Of a stretch of 64,000 nucleotides of DNA, positions 50,574-59,461 are shown piece by piece. A program made the translations under genes and the position numbers. The DNA lies in the NCBI GenBank assembly GCA_045604545.1, contig JAZUOG010000023.1, forward strand, positions 6,213 to 70,212. Direction: 5' to 3'. Below the pieces are notes generated by a model, which made no database searches, was not told the origin of the DNA, and was given only the letters and a program-made list of their open reading frames with translations. This stretch comes from RGIG1959 sp045604545 (GTDB lineage Bacteria > Bacillota > Clostridia > Oscillospirales > Acutalibacteraceae). Position 1 is the stretch's first letter, and each line of letters begins with the position of its first letter.

Positions 50574-52097
50574 ATGGATTCTGTTGTTACGATCAACGAT
50601 ATGCGCCGTCTTGAGCAGGCGGCGGTGGACAGCGGTGCTGTGACCTATGATACCTTGATGGAAAATGCCGGTGCGGCGGTCGTGTCGGTGATTCGCGAAC
50701 GGTATGTGGGAACAAGCACCGCTGTGCTTGTTTTGTGCGGAAACGGCAACAACGGCGGAGACGGCTATGTGATCGCGCGTCTGCTCAAAGAACAATATCC
50801 GGAGATGACGGTACGGTGCTTGCGGGTTTGCGGTGCCGCGGCGACCGCGCTTGCCGCGTCCAAGGAACAGCTGGTCGACGATATTGTTGATCTTGAAGAA
50901 AGCGGTATTTATGACGAGCTTGCGTTGTATCCATACAGCGTGGTGGTGGATGCGGTTTACGGCATCGGTTTTCACGGTGAGCTTCCCGTTCACATTCGTC
51001 GGCTGTTTGATGCACTATCTTCCTATTCTTTGCCGGTGGTTGCGGTGGATATTCCCAGTGGCATTCATGCTGACAGCGGTGCTTGTGATGCAAGCGTTCT
51101 TGATGCCGCGGTAACGGTCACATTTACAGCCACCAAGCCTGCGATGTTGATGCCGGAGATCAGCCCGACGATGGGTGACATTGTCGTTGCCGATGTCGGC
51201 ATTGATGATGCACTCGTAAAGGAGTGCATCACGCCGCTTACGGTATTGAACAGGGAAGACGTTCACGCGATGTTGCCCGATCGTCCTCAAAACGGGCACA
51301 AAGGCACGTTCGGCAGATTGCTCACCGTTTGCGGAAGCTACGGTATGGCGGGAGCGGCTATGCTCAGCGGTAAAGCCGCGCTCCGCATGGGTGTCGGTTT
51401 GCTTCATATGGCATTGCCTCGCAGTGTGTATCCCATTGTCGCAGGACAGCTGTGGGAGGCGGTGTATCATCCGCTGGAGGAATCATCGTCGGGTACATTT
51501 TGCGCCGCATCGATGAAGACACTTGAGGGGTTGCTTGGGGGAAAGAACGCCTTGCTTATCGGGTGCGGGTTGTCGTGCTGTGATGAGACAGCACAGGTGG
51601 TAAAAGGCTTGCTTGAAAACGTGACGGTTCCGACGGTTCTTGATGCTGATGGTCTAAATGTGTTTTCTTCACATATAGTAGACTTGAAAGCAGTGAACGC
51701 ACCGCTTGTAATAACTCCGCATTCCGCTGAAGCAGCGCGCTTGCTTGATCAAAGCGTGGAACAGGTAGAACGTGATCGGGTGGCCGCTGTGAAACGGCTT
51801 GCGAGTGAAAGCGGTGCCATCGCGGTCCTCAAAGGGCATCGTACATTGATTGCCACTGCCGACGGAGACGTCTTCATGAACACGACCGGAAATGCCGGCA
51901 TGGCAACGGGAGGTTCGGGAGATGTGCTCAGTGGCATGATCGCGTCGTTGTTGGCTCAGGGAGTACCCGCGCTTCAGGCGGCGATTATCGGCGTGTATCT
52001 GCACGGTGAGGCAGGGGACCTTGCGGCAAACACACATTCGCCAACCGCGATGCTCCCTACGGATATGATCGAGGAATTGTGTCATCTGCTTTCATAA
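50574..52097 (+). CDS. nnr: Bifunctional NAD(P)HX epimerase / dehydratase
   Basis: A 507-residue metabolite-repair enzyme that restores hydrated NAD(P)HX. The N-terminal YjeF_N epimerase domain (CGNGNNGGDGYVIARLL, VVDAVYGIGFHGE, VDIPSGIHADSG) is followed by a ribokinase-like dehydratase domain (HKGTFGRLLTVCGSYGMAGAAMLSGKAALRMGVGL, PLVITPHSAEAARL, TGNAGMATGGSGDVLSGMIASL). AGAGGAG precedes ATG at 50574; a GTG three codons earlier is possible. A lipoprotein gene follows. Confidence 0.95.
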   Translation: MDSVVTINDMRRLEQAAVDSGAVTYDTLMENAGAAVVSVIRERYVGTSTAVLVLCGNGNNGGDGYVIARLLKEQYPEMTVRCLRVCGAAATALAASKEQLVDDIVDLEESGIYDELALYPYSVVVDAVYGIGFHGELPVHIRRLFDALSSYSLPVVAVDIPSGIHADSGACDASVLDAAVTVTFTATKPAMLMPEISPTMGDIVVADVGIDDALVKECITPLTVLNREDVHAMLPDRPQNGHKGTFGRLLTVCGSYGMAGAAMLSGKAALRMGVGLLHMALPRSVYPIVAGQLWEAVYHPLEESSSGTFCAASMKTLEGLLGGKNALLIGCGLSCCDETAQVVKGLLENVTVPTVLDADGLNVFSSHIVDLKAVNAPLVITPHSAEAARLLDQSVEQVERDRVAAVKRLASESGAIAVLKGHRTLIATADGDVFMNTTGNAGMATGGSGDVLSGMIASLLAQGVPALQAAIIGVYLHGEAGDLAANTHSPTAMLPTDMIEELCHLLS

Positions 52098-52115
52098 TTG
52101 TGTGAGCGGAGTGTG

Positions 52116-52592
52116 ATGCAAATGCGGCGTATGCTGGCGGTGCTGGTGACGGTTATGGTACTGTGGACCGCGTGTGACAATACTTCCGATGCGGTTGTGA
52201 CGGCTTTTGGTGCAGATGCCGAAATTGTCTTTCGGGATCAAACGCTCTGTGGGCGTGTTATCTGTCGTTCAAAGGAAGGTACGTTGCTCACCCTTTCACA
52301 GCCGCACTTTGCAGAAGACGTGACACTGCGCTGGGACGGTCATGCGTTGTATACGCAGCTTGGAGACGATGTCTTTATTCAGAACGCGGCTTTGCCGTTG
52401 GCGGTTCCGCGGCTTCTTCATGAGGTGTATACCGCCGTATCCGTTGACAACGGAGCTCTTGACGGTGTGATCAATAACTACCGCTACCGTTGCGAGTATG
52501 ACGATCAGACCGGCTTGCCGATCGGTGTTACTTTTCAGGATATCCCGTTAACGGTACGCTTTTCACAAGCGGTTGTTTGGGGTGAGTCATAA
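52116..52592 (+). CDS. Hypothetical lipoprotein
   Basis: A 158-residue exported protein with a lipoprotein signal peptide (MRRMLAVLVTVMVLWTAC; lipobox LWTAC). The mature part is beta-rich, with two repeats of hydrophobic and aromatic strands (DAEIVFRDQTLCGRVICRSKEGTLLTLSQP; ADVTLRWDGHALYTQLG-like). I do not recognise a family; spacing and end sequence FQDIPLTVRFSQAVVW resemble LolA-like lipoprotein carriers or DUF4367-like proteins only in general. GCGGAG precedes ATG at 52116, with ATG at 52122 as an alternative. It follows nnr directly. Confidence 0.7.
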   Translation: MQMRRMLAVLVTVMVLWTACDNTSDAVVTAFGADAEIVFRDQTLCGRVICRSKEGTLLTLSQPHFAEDVTLRWDGHALYTQLGDDVFIQNAALPLAVPRLLHEVYTAVSVDNGALDGVINNYRYRCEYDDQTGLPIGVTFQDIPLTVRFSQAVVWGES

Positions 52593-52693
52593 CTGATAAA
52601 AAGACACATTTCCTTTTGTGAAACATAGACAAAACGCGACGCTGAAGATGCAAAAATTTCTTGCATTTTTTCCAGTTTTTTTGAAAATGACTA

Positions 52694-52722
52694 TTGACTT
52701 TACCGCTTTGGTGCGATATACT
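52694..52722 (+). promoter_or_regulatory. Sigma-A promoter of the sigma-70-like gene
   Basis: TTGACT (52694-52699), 17-nt spacer, TATACT (52717-52722). Confidence 0.8.
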
Positions 52723-52732
52723 TAATATACAA

Positions 52733-52793
52733 ATACAGTGAAACGAGTGGGTTGCCTGTCGCAACTTTGCGAAACGGGCAACATTGTTGTATT
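52733..52793 (+). promoter_or_regulatory. Structured leader before the sigma-70-like gene
   Basis: Nested pairings: ATACA (52733-52737) with TGTAT (52788-52792), GTTGCC (52751-52756) with GGCAAC (52777-52782), and TCGCA/TGCGA in the centre. A long hairpin precedes the start codon by 20 nt; it may modulate translation. No terminator is visible. Confidence 0.45.
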
Positions 52794-52812
52794 CTTTTGT
52801 TGAGGTGTTTTT

Positions 52813-53376
52813 GTGGCGGAAGGTTCACAAACGACAGAGCGTTTGGTTTCTTTGTGTCGGCAAGGCGATGATGCGGCATTTTCACTTCTTGTGGAACGAA
52901 TGATGCCGATGCTCAGAGGAGAAGCGTCTTTGATGAGATGCAATCGTGCGGATGCCGACGATTTGGCGCAGGAAGCCTTGTTGGCACTTCATGCCGCCGC
53001 GATGCATTATCGTGATGACGGCGGCGCTTCCTTTATGACGTATGCCCGCGTGTGTGTCCGACGTCGTCTGCAAAGTGCGGCGCTGGCGTTGTTGTCTCCC
53101 GAAACCCCTCATGAAGATGACCGTCTCTTTGATGAGATGGAACGCGATGCTTGTGCGGTGATCGATCCCGGAGAATGGTTGCTTCACAGGGAAGAGGACG
53201 CGGCATACATCGATAGTTTGAAAACCCTGCTTTCAACACTGGAATTTCGTGTGCTGATGTGTCACCTCTCGGCATATTCATACGAAGAAATTGCCTCCTT
53301 GCTCGGCATCTCGCCGAAAGCCGTCGATAACGCTTTACAGCGTGTCCGACGCAAGCTGTCACAGCACTGTGACTGA
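52813..53376 (+). CDS. Sigma-70 family sigma factor (sigma H-like)
   Basis: A 187-residue sigma factor. Region 2: LMRCNRADADDLAQEALLALHAAAMHYRDDGGASFMTYARVCVRRRLQSAA. Region 4: LSTLEFRVLMCHLSAYSYEEIASLLGISPKAVDNALQRVRRKL. It is nearer to the sigma H/RpoS-like group than to ECF factors, being short and lacking an anti-sigma neighbour. It uses a GTG start (TTGAGGTG upstream). Sigma H in Firmicutes governs entry to sporulation and competence; whether this is SigH is not certain. Confidence 0.75.
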   Translation: MAEGSQTTERLVSLCRQGDDAAFSLLVERMMPMLRGEASLMRCNRADADDLAQEALLALHAAAMHYRDDGGASFMTYARVCVRRRLQSAALALLSPETPHEDDRLFDEMERDACAVIDPGEWLLHREEDAAYIDSLKTLLSTLEFRVLMCHLSAYSYEEIASLLGISPKAVDNALQRVRRKLSQHCD

Positions 53377-53495
53377 TGATGGTGTTAAATGCAGTTTTCT
53401 GCATTTCACAATATAACTGCCCGGCCGTATTACCCACCAGTAATCAATCCCGAAATCCGGCGAGAGGCAAATTTTTCAAAGCGAGGTACAGGATT

Positions 53496-53771
53496 ATGTA
53501 CGAAGACAAAACATTGGTGTGTAAGGAATGCTCGAGCGAATTCGTGTTCACGGCCGGCGAACAAGAGTTTTACGCAGAGAAGGGCTTTGTGAACGAGCCC
53601 CAGCGCTGCAAGGCTTGCCGCGATGCGCGCAAGAATGCGGCCAGAGGCGAGCGTAAAATGTATACCACGGTTTGCGCTGAGTGCGGCGGCGAAGCGGTTG
53701 TTCCGTTTGAGCCCCGTGAAGGCCGCGACGTGTATTGCAGTGCCTGCCACGCCAAAAGAACCGAGGGCTGA
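53496..53771 (+). CDS. Zinc-ribbon domain protein
   Basis: A 91-residue protein with four CxxC pairs: CKECSS, CKACRD, CAECGG and CSACHA, suggesting two zinc ribbons. FVFTAGEQEFYAEKGFVNEPQRCKACR is a widespread probable zinc-binding domain motif; function unknown, possibly nucleic-acid binding. CGAGG precedes the ATG at 53496. The longer frame that starts 120 nt upstream lacks a binding site and is rejected. Confidence 0.85.
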   Translation: MYEDKTLVCKECSSEFVFTAGEQEFYAEKGFVNEPQRCKACRDARKNAARGERKMYTTVCAECGGEAVVPFEPREGRDVYCSACHAKRTEG

Positions 53772-53802
53772 TCGTCGAATTTCTGTCGACTTACTGCTCT
53801 GA

Positions 53803-53834
53803 AAAAGGATCCCGCCGAAAGGCGGGATTTTTTT
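53803..53834 (+). terminator. Intrinsic terminator
   Basis: GGATCCCGCC / GGCGGGATT with a GAAA loop and seven Ts. Confidence 0.88.
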
Positions 53835-53856
53835 GCGTTATTACTGAAAATTCACC

Positions 53857-53885
53857 TTGCGCCAAGCGGGATTTTACGTTACAAT
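53857..53885 (+). promoter_or_regulatory. Sigma-A promoter of recX
   Basis: TTGCGC (53857-53862), 17-nt spacer, TACAAT (53880-53885). Confidence 0.68.
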
Positions 53886-53915
53886 GGACACATGTTGTGA
53901 TCGAGGAGGGAAAAC

Positions 53916-54548
53916 ATGATCGTTCTTTCTGTCACCGCCGCCAAAAAACATATGTATGATATTGCGTTTGATGACGGCACAAGCGGACAAATCGATAAAA
54001 CTGTGTGGGAACACGGCGGTTTGCAAATCGATTCATCGATCACCGAAGAAGAATGGGAACAATTATGTCGTCAATCGCAAGCTCATCGTGCGTATGAACG
54101 GGCGCTGTATTATCTGTCTTTGCGGGATTACGGCAAACGGGAAATGGTGACAAAACTGATGCACGCCGATTTTGAACGGGTCTTTGCCGAGGAAGCGGCA
54201 AATCGACTTTGTGAAAGCGGTCTTATTGATGATTATCGCTATGCCGCGATGCTCGCGCGTGACATGAGCGCTCGGAAATTGTACTCGAAACGGCGGGTTG
54301 CGATGGCTTTAAAGGAAAAAGGCTTCGAAAGCGACGTGATTGATGAGGCGATTTTGCAAATTCCCGCAGAAGATATTCAACAAGCACTTGAATTGTTACA
54401 AAAAAAACGATATAATAAGATGACTGTGTCAACATCGCGGGATAAACTGCTGGCGATGTTGGCGCGGCACGGCTTTTCGTACAGCACCTCGCGTCGTGCG
54501 CTGGAGCTGTATGAAGAGGAGCATGAATACGAATCCGAAGGAGAATGA
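53916..54548 (+). CDS. recX: RecA regulator RecX
   Basis: A 210-residue helical regulator that inhibits RecA filament growth. The three tandem three-helix repeats are represented by ALYYLSLRDYGKREMVTKLM, CESGLIDDYRYAAMLARDMSA and RVAMALKEKGFESDVIDEAI. GAGGAGGG precedes the ATG. It starts the run recX-rimO-pgsA-cysE-cysS with short or overlapping gaps. Confidence 0.9.
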   Translation: MIVLSVTAAKKHMYDIAFDDGTSGQIDKTVWEHGGLQIDSSITEEEWEQLCRQSQAHRAYERALYYLSLRDYGKREMVTKLMHADFERVFAEEAANRLCESGLIDDYRYAAMLARDMSARKLYSKRRVAMALKEKGFESDVIDEAILQIPAEDIQQALELLQKKRYNKMTVSTSRDKLLAMLARHGFSYSTSRRALELYEEEHEYESEGE

Positions 54549-54554
54549 CACGAT

Positions 54555-55883
54555 ATGGCGCTGAAGGTTGGCATGGTATCGCTTGGATGCCCCAAGAATC
54601 AAATGGATGCGGAGCTGATGCTCGCCTCGATCGCAAAAGACGGTATGGAGCTTGTGGCGGATGCCGCGCTTGCACAGGTCGTCGTTGTCAACACTTGCGG
54701 TTTTATTGAGTCCGCCAAGCAGGAAGCCATCGATACGATTTTGGAATTTGCCCAGTTAAAAAAAGAAGGTCAGATTCAGCACCTGATCGTGACAGGCTGC
54801 CTTGCGCAGCGTTACAAGGACGAATTGATGACAGAGCTTCCCGAGTGCGATGCGGTGGTGGGGCTCGGTGCCAACAAAGATATCGCCGCGGTGATTCGTC
54901 GCGTCGCCGAAGGGGAAACGGTTTCTTCGTTCCCTTCGAGAGCTTGCTGGACGCTTGATGGTGATCGCGTACTGACAACGCCTCACTTTTTTGCCTATAT
55001 GCGCATCGGTGACGGTTGTAACAACTGCTGTACCTATTGTGCCATTCCGTCTATTCGCGGAGGTCTGCGCAGTCGTGAAGAGAATACGCTCGTCGAAGAA
55101 GCGACCGCCCTTGCCAAAAACGGTGTCAAGGAACTGATCCTGGTGGCACAGGACACGACGCTTTACGGATACGATCGTTTCGGCGAAAGCCGCCTGCCGT
55201 CGCTTCTGGATCGTCTTTGTGAAATTGAAGGGATCGAGTGGATCCGTCTTCTGTATTGCTACCCCGAACATATTACCGACGAGCTTTTGGATACCATTGC
55301 CCGTCAGCCGAAAATCGTGAAATACATCGATATGCCGCTTCAGCACGCCAGCGGTAAAATCCTCAAAGCGATGAATCGCCCCGGTGATGCGCGATCGCTT
55401 GCGGCGCTTGTGGCACACATTCGCGACAAGGTCCCCGGCATTGTGCTTCGTACCACGGTGATGACAGGATTCCCCGGTGAAACGGATGAGGATTTCACTC
55501 AGTTGTGTGAATTTCTTCAGGAGACACGGTTTGAACGTGTCGGTTGCTTTGCATATTCTGCGGAAGAGGGAACGGTCGCCGCGGAGCTTCCCGATCAGGT
55601 CGATGAAGATGTGAAGGAACGTCGTCGAGATCTGGTGATGCAGGAACAGGAACGCATTTTTGAAGACTATCTGTCTGCTCATGTCGGCAAGACGGTGACG
55701 GTGCTTGTCGAAAGCTTTGATCGTTACGCGGAGTGTTGGTTCGGACGTACCGCCGCCGATGCTCCCGATATTGATTCGAAGGTGTTCTTTACCACTGAAA
55801 AAACAGTACATCCCGGTGATATGATTTCGGTGGAAATCATAGATTATATGGACTGGGATTTGATTGGAGTGTGTGCCGAATGA
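54555..55883 (+). CDS. rimO: Ribosomal protein S12 methylthiotransferase RimO
   Basis: A 442-residue radical SAM enzyme that adds a methylthio group to Asp of ribosomal protein S12. The N-terminal UPF0004 domain (KVGMVSLGCPKNQMDAELML, VVNTCGFIESAKQEAIDTI, VTGCLAQRY) holds a cluster, the radical SAM motif is CNNCCTYCAIPSIRG (CxxxCxxC), and a TRAM domain ends the protein. It shares ATGA with the pgsA start. Confidence 0.94.
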   Translation: MALKVGMVSLGCPKNQMDAELMLASIAKDGMELVADAALAQVVVVNTCGFIESAKQEAIDTILEFAQLKKEGQIQHLIVTGCLAQRYKDELMTELPECDAVVGLGANKDIAAVIRRVAEGETVSSFPSRACWTLDGDRVLTTPHFFAYMRIGDGCNNCCTYCAIPSIRGGLRSREENTLVEEATALAKNGVKELILVAQDTTLYGYDRFGESRLPSLLDRLCEIEGIEWIRLLYCYPEHITDELLDTIARQPKIVKYIDMPLQHASGKILKAMNRPGDARSLAALVAHIRDKVPGIVLRTTVMTGFPGETDEDFTQLCEFLQETRFERVGCFAYSAEEGTVAAELPDQVDEDVKERRRDLVMQEQERIFEDYLSAHVGKTVTVLVESFDRYAECWFGRTAADAPDIDSKVFFTTEKTVHPGDMISVEIIDYMDWDLIGVCAE

Positions 55884-56464
55884 ATTTGCCCAACCGACTG
55901 ACGTTGGTTCGCATTGCGCTGGTGCCGTTGTTTATGGTGTTGCTGATGCTCAAGTTTCCGTTTCATCACATGGCGGCATTGCTGGTGTTTATTGCCGCCT
56001 CACTGACGGATTATTTCGACGGCAAGATCGCCAGAACCCGCAATCTCGTGACCAACCTCGGAAAATTTCTCGATCCTATCGCGGACAAAATGCTCACGAC
56101 AGCGGCATTTCTCGCATTTTTGGCACTTGACTGCATTGATGTATGGGCGGTCATGCTGGTGATGACCCGTGAGTTTATGGTCACTTCCGTTCGGTTGATG
56201 GCGGCCGGAAGCGGCAAGGTGGTTGCGGCGAGCTTTTCGGGAAAACTCAAAACCGTCATGCAATATATCGCGATCATTACCATGATCGTCATGCTTCAGT
56301 GGCGAGATATCTGTGTGGATTTTCTCCCGTTCCTTCCGTCCCTTGCTTATGAGATTCCCGTTTACTTCGCGCACGTGTGTGTATGGGCCTCGGTGATTGC
56401 CACGTGTATCTCCGGTGTACAATATTTCCTGGAATTCCGCGAATACTTTACCGAAGATCAATAA
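55880..56464 (+). CDS. pgsA: CDP-diacylglycerol-glycerol-3-phosphate 3-phosphatidyltransferase
   Basis: A 194-residue integral membrane enzyme of phosphatidylglycerol synthesis. The CDP-alcohol phosphatidyltransferase motif DYFDGKIARTRNLVTNLGKFLDPIADK lies near residue 45. ATG at 55880 overlaps the rimO stop in ATGA. A longer GTG-started frame is rejected. cysE begins 18 nt later. Confidence 0.94.
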   Translation: MNLPNRLTLVRIALVPLFMVLLMLKFPFHHMAALLVFIAASLTDYFDGKIARTRNLVTNLGKFLDPIADKMLTTAAFLAFLALDCIDVWAVMLVMTREFMVTSVRLMAAGSGKVVAASFSGKLKTVMQYIAIITMIVMLQWRDICVDFLPFLPSLAYEIPVYFAHVCVWASVIATCISGVQYFLEFREYFTEDQ

Positions 56465-56481
56465 CAAAGGAGCCCCGTCAT

Positions 56482-57159
56482 ATGTTCGATCGTTTGAAGG
56501 AAGATATCGCCACGATCCGTGCCAGAGACCCTGCGGCACGGTCGGCACTTGAAATATGGATGCTTTACAACGGCCTCAAAGCGGTACGTGCTCATCGTCG
56601 CGCACAATGGTGTTCAAAGCACGGATTGCATTTCATGGCGCGCTGGATCTCTCAGCGTTGTGTCAGACGCACCAATATCGAAATTCATCCCGACGCCACC
56701 ATCGGCAGACGCTTGTTTATTGACCACGGTACCGGCGTTGTCATCGGTGAAACAACCGAAATCGGCGACGATTGCACGATCTATCAAGGCGTGACGCTCG
56801 GCGGTACCGGCAAAGACAAAGGCAAACGTCACCCGACCCTCGGTAATCATGTGATGGTCGGTGCGGGCGCCAAAGTACTCGGTCCTATCCGTATCGGAAA
56901 CAATGTGCGCATTGCGGCAGGTGCTGTGGTGCTCAACGATATTCCCGACAACTGCACGGCCGTCGGTGTTCCGGCGCGTGTGGTGCGATGTAACGGCGAA
57001 AAAGTCCCCAGCGAACAAGAACTGGATCAGATCCACGTTCCCGACCCCGTGTCGCAGGAACTGTGTAAAATGCGTCATGAGCTGGATGTAATGAGACAAC
57101 AACTGGAGGCGATGCAGCAGTCCTCCGAAAAGCAAACAGAAAGGCCTGATAAACCATGA
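56482..57159 (+). CDS. cysE: Serine O-acetyltransferase
   Basis: A 225-residue left-handed beta-helix enzyme that makes O-acetylserine for cysteine synthesis. The hexapeptide-repeat region shows IHPDATIGRRLFIDHGTGVVIGET, GVTLGGTGKDKGKRHPTLG and VMVGAGAKVLGPIRIG. A C-terminal Gln/Glu-rich helix (residues about 195-225) is an extension that may mediate oligomerisation. AGGAG precedes ATG at 56482. It shares four bases (ATGA) with cysS, linking cysteine supply with charging of its tRNA. cysK is not in the window. Confidence 0.95.
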   Translation: MFDRLKEDIATIRARDPAARSALEIWMLYNGLKAVRAHRRAQWCSKHGLHFMARWISQRCVRRTNIEIHPDATIGRRLFIDHGTGVVIGETTEIGDDCTIYQGVTLGGTGKDKGKRHPTLGNHVMVGAGAKVLGPIRIGNNVRIAAGAVVLNDIPDNCTAVGVPARVVRCNGEKVPSEQELDQIHVPDPVSQELCKMRHELDVMRQQLEAMQQSSEKQTERPDKP

Positions 57160-58559
57160 AAATTTTCAACACCATGACCCGCGAAAAAGAGGAACTGCAC
57201 ACTCTCGAAGAGGGAAAGATCCGCATTTATGCCTGCGGCCCGACGGTGTATAATTACATTCACATCGGCAATGCCAGACCGCTGTGCGTATTTGATGTTC
57301 TGCGTCGTTATCTGGAATGGCGCGGCATGGACGTCCGTTTCGTGCAAAACTTCACCGACATCGATGACAAAATCATTCGTCGCGCTAATGAAGAAGGCAC
57401 GACCTACGATGAAATCGCTCATCGCTATATTGACGAGTTCTGGATCGATGCCAAAGGCCTCGGCGTTCGCGAAGCGACCGTTCACCCCAAAGCCACCGAA
57501 AACATGGACGAGATCATCGCCATCATTTCCGAACTCGAGAAAAAAGGCTATGCTTATAAAGCGGCAAACGGCGATGTCTATTTCCGCACCAGACGCTGTG
57601 AGGAATACGGTAAACTGAGCCACCAGCCGATCGACGATCTCGAAAGCGGTGCGCGCATTTCCGTCGGCGAAGACAAGGAAGATCCGCTTGATTTTGCGTT
57701 GTGGAAGGCGGCAAAACCGGGTGAACCCTACTGGGAGTCGCCGTGGAGCAACGGTCGTCCCGGTTGGCATATTGAGTGCTCGGCGATGGCGCGTCGTTAT
57801 CTCGGCGAAACCATCGATATGCATTGCGGCGGTCAGGACCTGATCTTCCCGCATCATGAGAACGAGATCGCGCAAAGCGAATGCTGCAATAACGCACCGT
57901 TTGCGCGTTATTGGATGCATAACGGCTACATTAATGTGGATAATAAGAAAATGTCCAAGTCTCTTAACAACTTCTTTACTGTCAGAGATGTGGCGAAAGA
58001 ATACGGCTATGAGGCGATTCGGTTCTTCTTGATTTCCTCGTCCTATCGTAGCCCGATCAACTACAATTCGGAGATCATCGAGCAGGGAATTGCCGCCCTT
58101 GACCGTCTGTATAACTGTGAGAGTGCGCTGGCTTTTGCCGCGAAAAACGGCGGCGACGGCAGTGCCGATGAGGCGATGGCTCAGGCGATCGTCAACCGTC
58201 GTAATCAATTCATTGAAGCGATGGACGACGATATGAACACGGCCGATGCGATCTCGGCGTTGTTTGAACTGGTCAAAGATGTCAACCTGGCGCTTCGTGA
58301 CAACACCTTGTCCGCAACAGCCGCTCAGGCGGCGCTGGATGCGTTCCATGAGCTGACAGACGTGCTTGGTCTTTTGTATGAGCGCCGTCAGGACGCGGCA
58401 TCGGACGATGATGCGAAGATTGAAGCCATGATCGAAGCCCGAGCGCAGGCGCGTAAGGATAAGAATTGGGCGGAATCCGATCGCATTCGCGATGAACTCA
58501 AAGCGATGGGCATTGTTCTGGAGGATACTCCTCAAGGCGTGCGTTGGCATCGTGCATAA
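57156..58559 (+). CDS. cysS: Cysteine-tRNA ligase
   Basis: A 467-residue class I synthetase. The HIGH-type motif is HIGNARPLCVF (residues about 31-40), KMSKSLNN is the KMSKS loop, and the zinc ligands include CGPTV and the CGGQDLIFPHHENEIAQSE section. The start overlaps cysE by four nt, so translation is coupled. Cysteinyl-tRNA synthetase is usually single copy. Confidence 0.97.
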   Translation: MKIFNTMTREKEELHTLEEGKIRIYACGPTVYNYIHIGNARPLCVFDVLRRYLEWRGMDVRFVQNFTDIDDKIIRRANEEGTTYDEIAHRYIDEFWIDAKGLGVREATVHPKATENMDEIIAIISELEKKGYAYKAANGDVYFRTRRCEEYGKLSHQPIDDLESGARISVGEDKEDPLDFALWKAAKPGEPYWESPWSNGRPGWHIECSAMARRYLGETIDMHCGGQDLIFPHHENEIAQSECCNNAPFARYWMHNGYINVDNKKMSKSLNNFFTVRDVAKEYGYEAIRFFLISSSYRSPINYNSEIIEQGIAALDRLYNCESALAFAAKNGGDGSADEAMAQAIVNRRNQFIEAMDDDMNTADAISALFELVKDVNLALRDNTLSATAAQAALDAFHELTDVLGLLYERRQDAASDDDAKIEAMIEARAQARKDKNWAESDRIRDELKAMGIVLEDTPQGVRWHRA

Positions 58560-58574
58560 GAAAAGGATATAAAT

Positions 58575-59408
58575 ATGACAGATGTTGTGGTGATTGGCGG
58601 AGGACCTGCGGGGTTCTCCGCCGCCGTCAATGTGCGTGCAAGAGGTGCGTCGTGTTTGATTATTTCCAATGATGTGACGTCAAACCCGCTTGCTAAAAGC
58701 GCAAAAATCGATAATTACATCGGCATGTACGGCGTATCGGGGGCGGAGATGCTCCGCAAAATGAAGGAAGACGCGATAAAAAGCGGAGCCGAATATCGTG
58801 TGGGACACGTGTTGTCTGTCGCACCTTTCGGTGATCATTTTATGATCGCCATCGGCAGCGATGTGGTAGAAACCAAACGCGTCATTCTGGCGGTTGGCGT
58901 TCGTGCTCCCAAAAAGCTTGCGGGAGAAGAGGCGTTTCTCGGGCGCGGCGTCAGCTACTGCGCCACCTGCGACGGTATGTTGTATCGCTCCAAAAAAGCG
59001 CTTGTCATCGGCGATGCCGATGATATACAGCATGAGGCATCGTTGCTCAAACGCATCGGTGTGGATGTCACGGTTGTCCGCTCCGGGCGTCCGTCCGATT
59101 GGCAGGAGGATATTCCGCTTGTTGAAGCAAAGCCGCTCGCCATCGAAGAGGGAACGCCGATCACGCTTAAGACCACCATCGGTGATATGAACACCGACGT
59201 GGTGTTCATTCTTCGCAACGAACAAGCAATCGATACGCTTGTGCCGGGCGTTGAAACCGACGGCAAGTTTATCAAGGTTGACGAGCGTCTGCAAACCTCC
59301 GTTTCCGGCATATATGCCGCAGGAGATTGCATCGGAAAACCGTTGCAGATCGCCAAAGCCGTATCAGACGGACTGCTCGCCGCATGGGCGGCAACCGATT
59401 CATTGTAA
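58575..59408 (+). CDS. Thioredoxin-reductase-like flavoprotein lacking the NADPH motifs
   Basis: A 277-residue FAD protein. It has the N-terminal GGGPAGFSAA, the redox pair CATC (residues 129-132) in GVSYCATCDGMLY, and the C-terminal GIYAAGDCIGKPLQIAKAV. The expected NADPH site (GGGxxA plus HRRxxxR) reads VIGDADDIQHEA and VVRSGRPSDW, so that function is probably lost. It is also about 30-40 residues shorter than TrxB. Ferredoxin-dependent flavin thioredoxin reductases of Clostridia share this feature. AAAGGATATAA precedes the ATG. Last gene of the cys/pgsA run. Confidence 0.85.
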   Translation: MTDVVVIGGGPAGFSAAVNVRARGASCLIISNDVTSNPLAKSAKIDNYIGMYGVSGAEMLRKMKEDAIKSGAEYRVGHVLSVAPFGDHFMIAIGSDVVETKRVILAVGVRAPKKLAGEEAFLGRGVSYCATCDGMLYRSKKALVIGDADDIQHEASLLKRIGVDVTVVRSGRPSDWQEDIPLVEAKPLAIEEGTPITLKTTIGDMNTDVVFILRNEQAIDTLVPGVETDGKFIKVDERLQTSVSGIYAAGDCIGKPLQIAKAVSDGLLAAWAATDSL

Positions 59409-59409
59409 T

Positions 59410-59446
59410 AAAAAAAGGAACGATCTGCAAAGATCGTTCCTTTTTT
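59410..59446. terminator. Bidirectional terminator
   Basis: AAAGGAACGATCT / AGATCGTTCCTTT with a 4-nt loop between convergent genes. Confidence 0.92.
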
Positions 59447-59461
59447 GTGTATGAGAATGCA

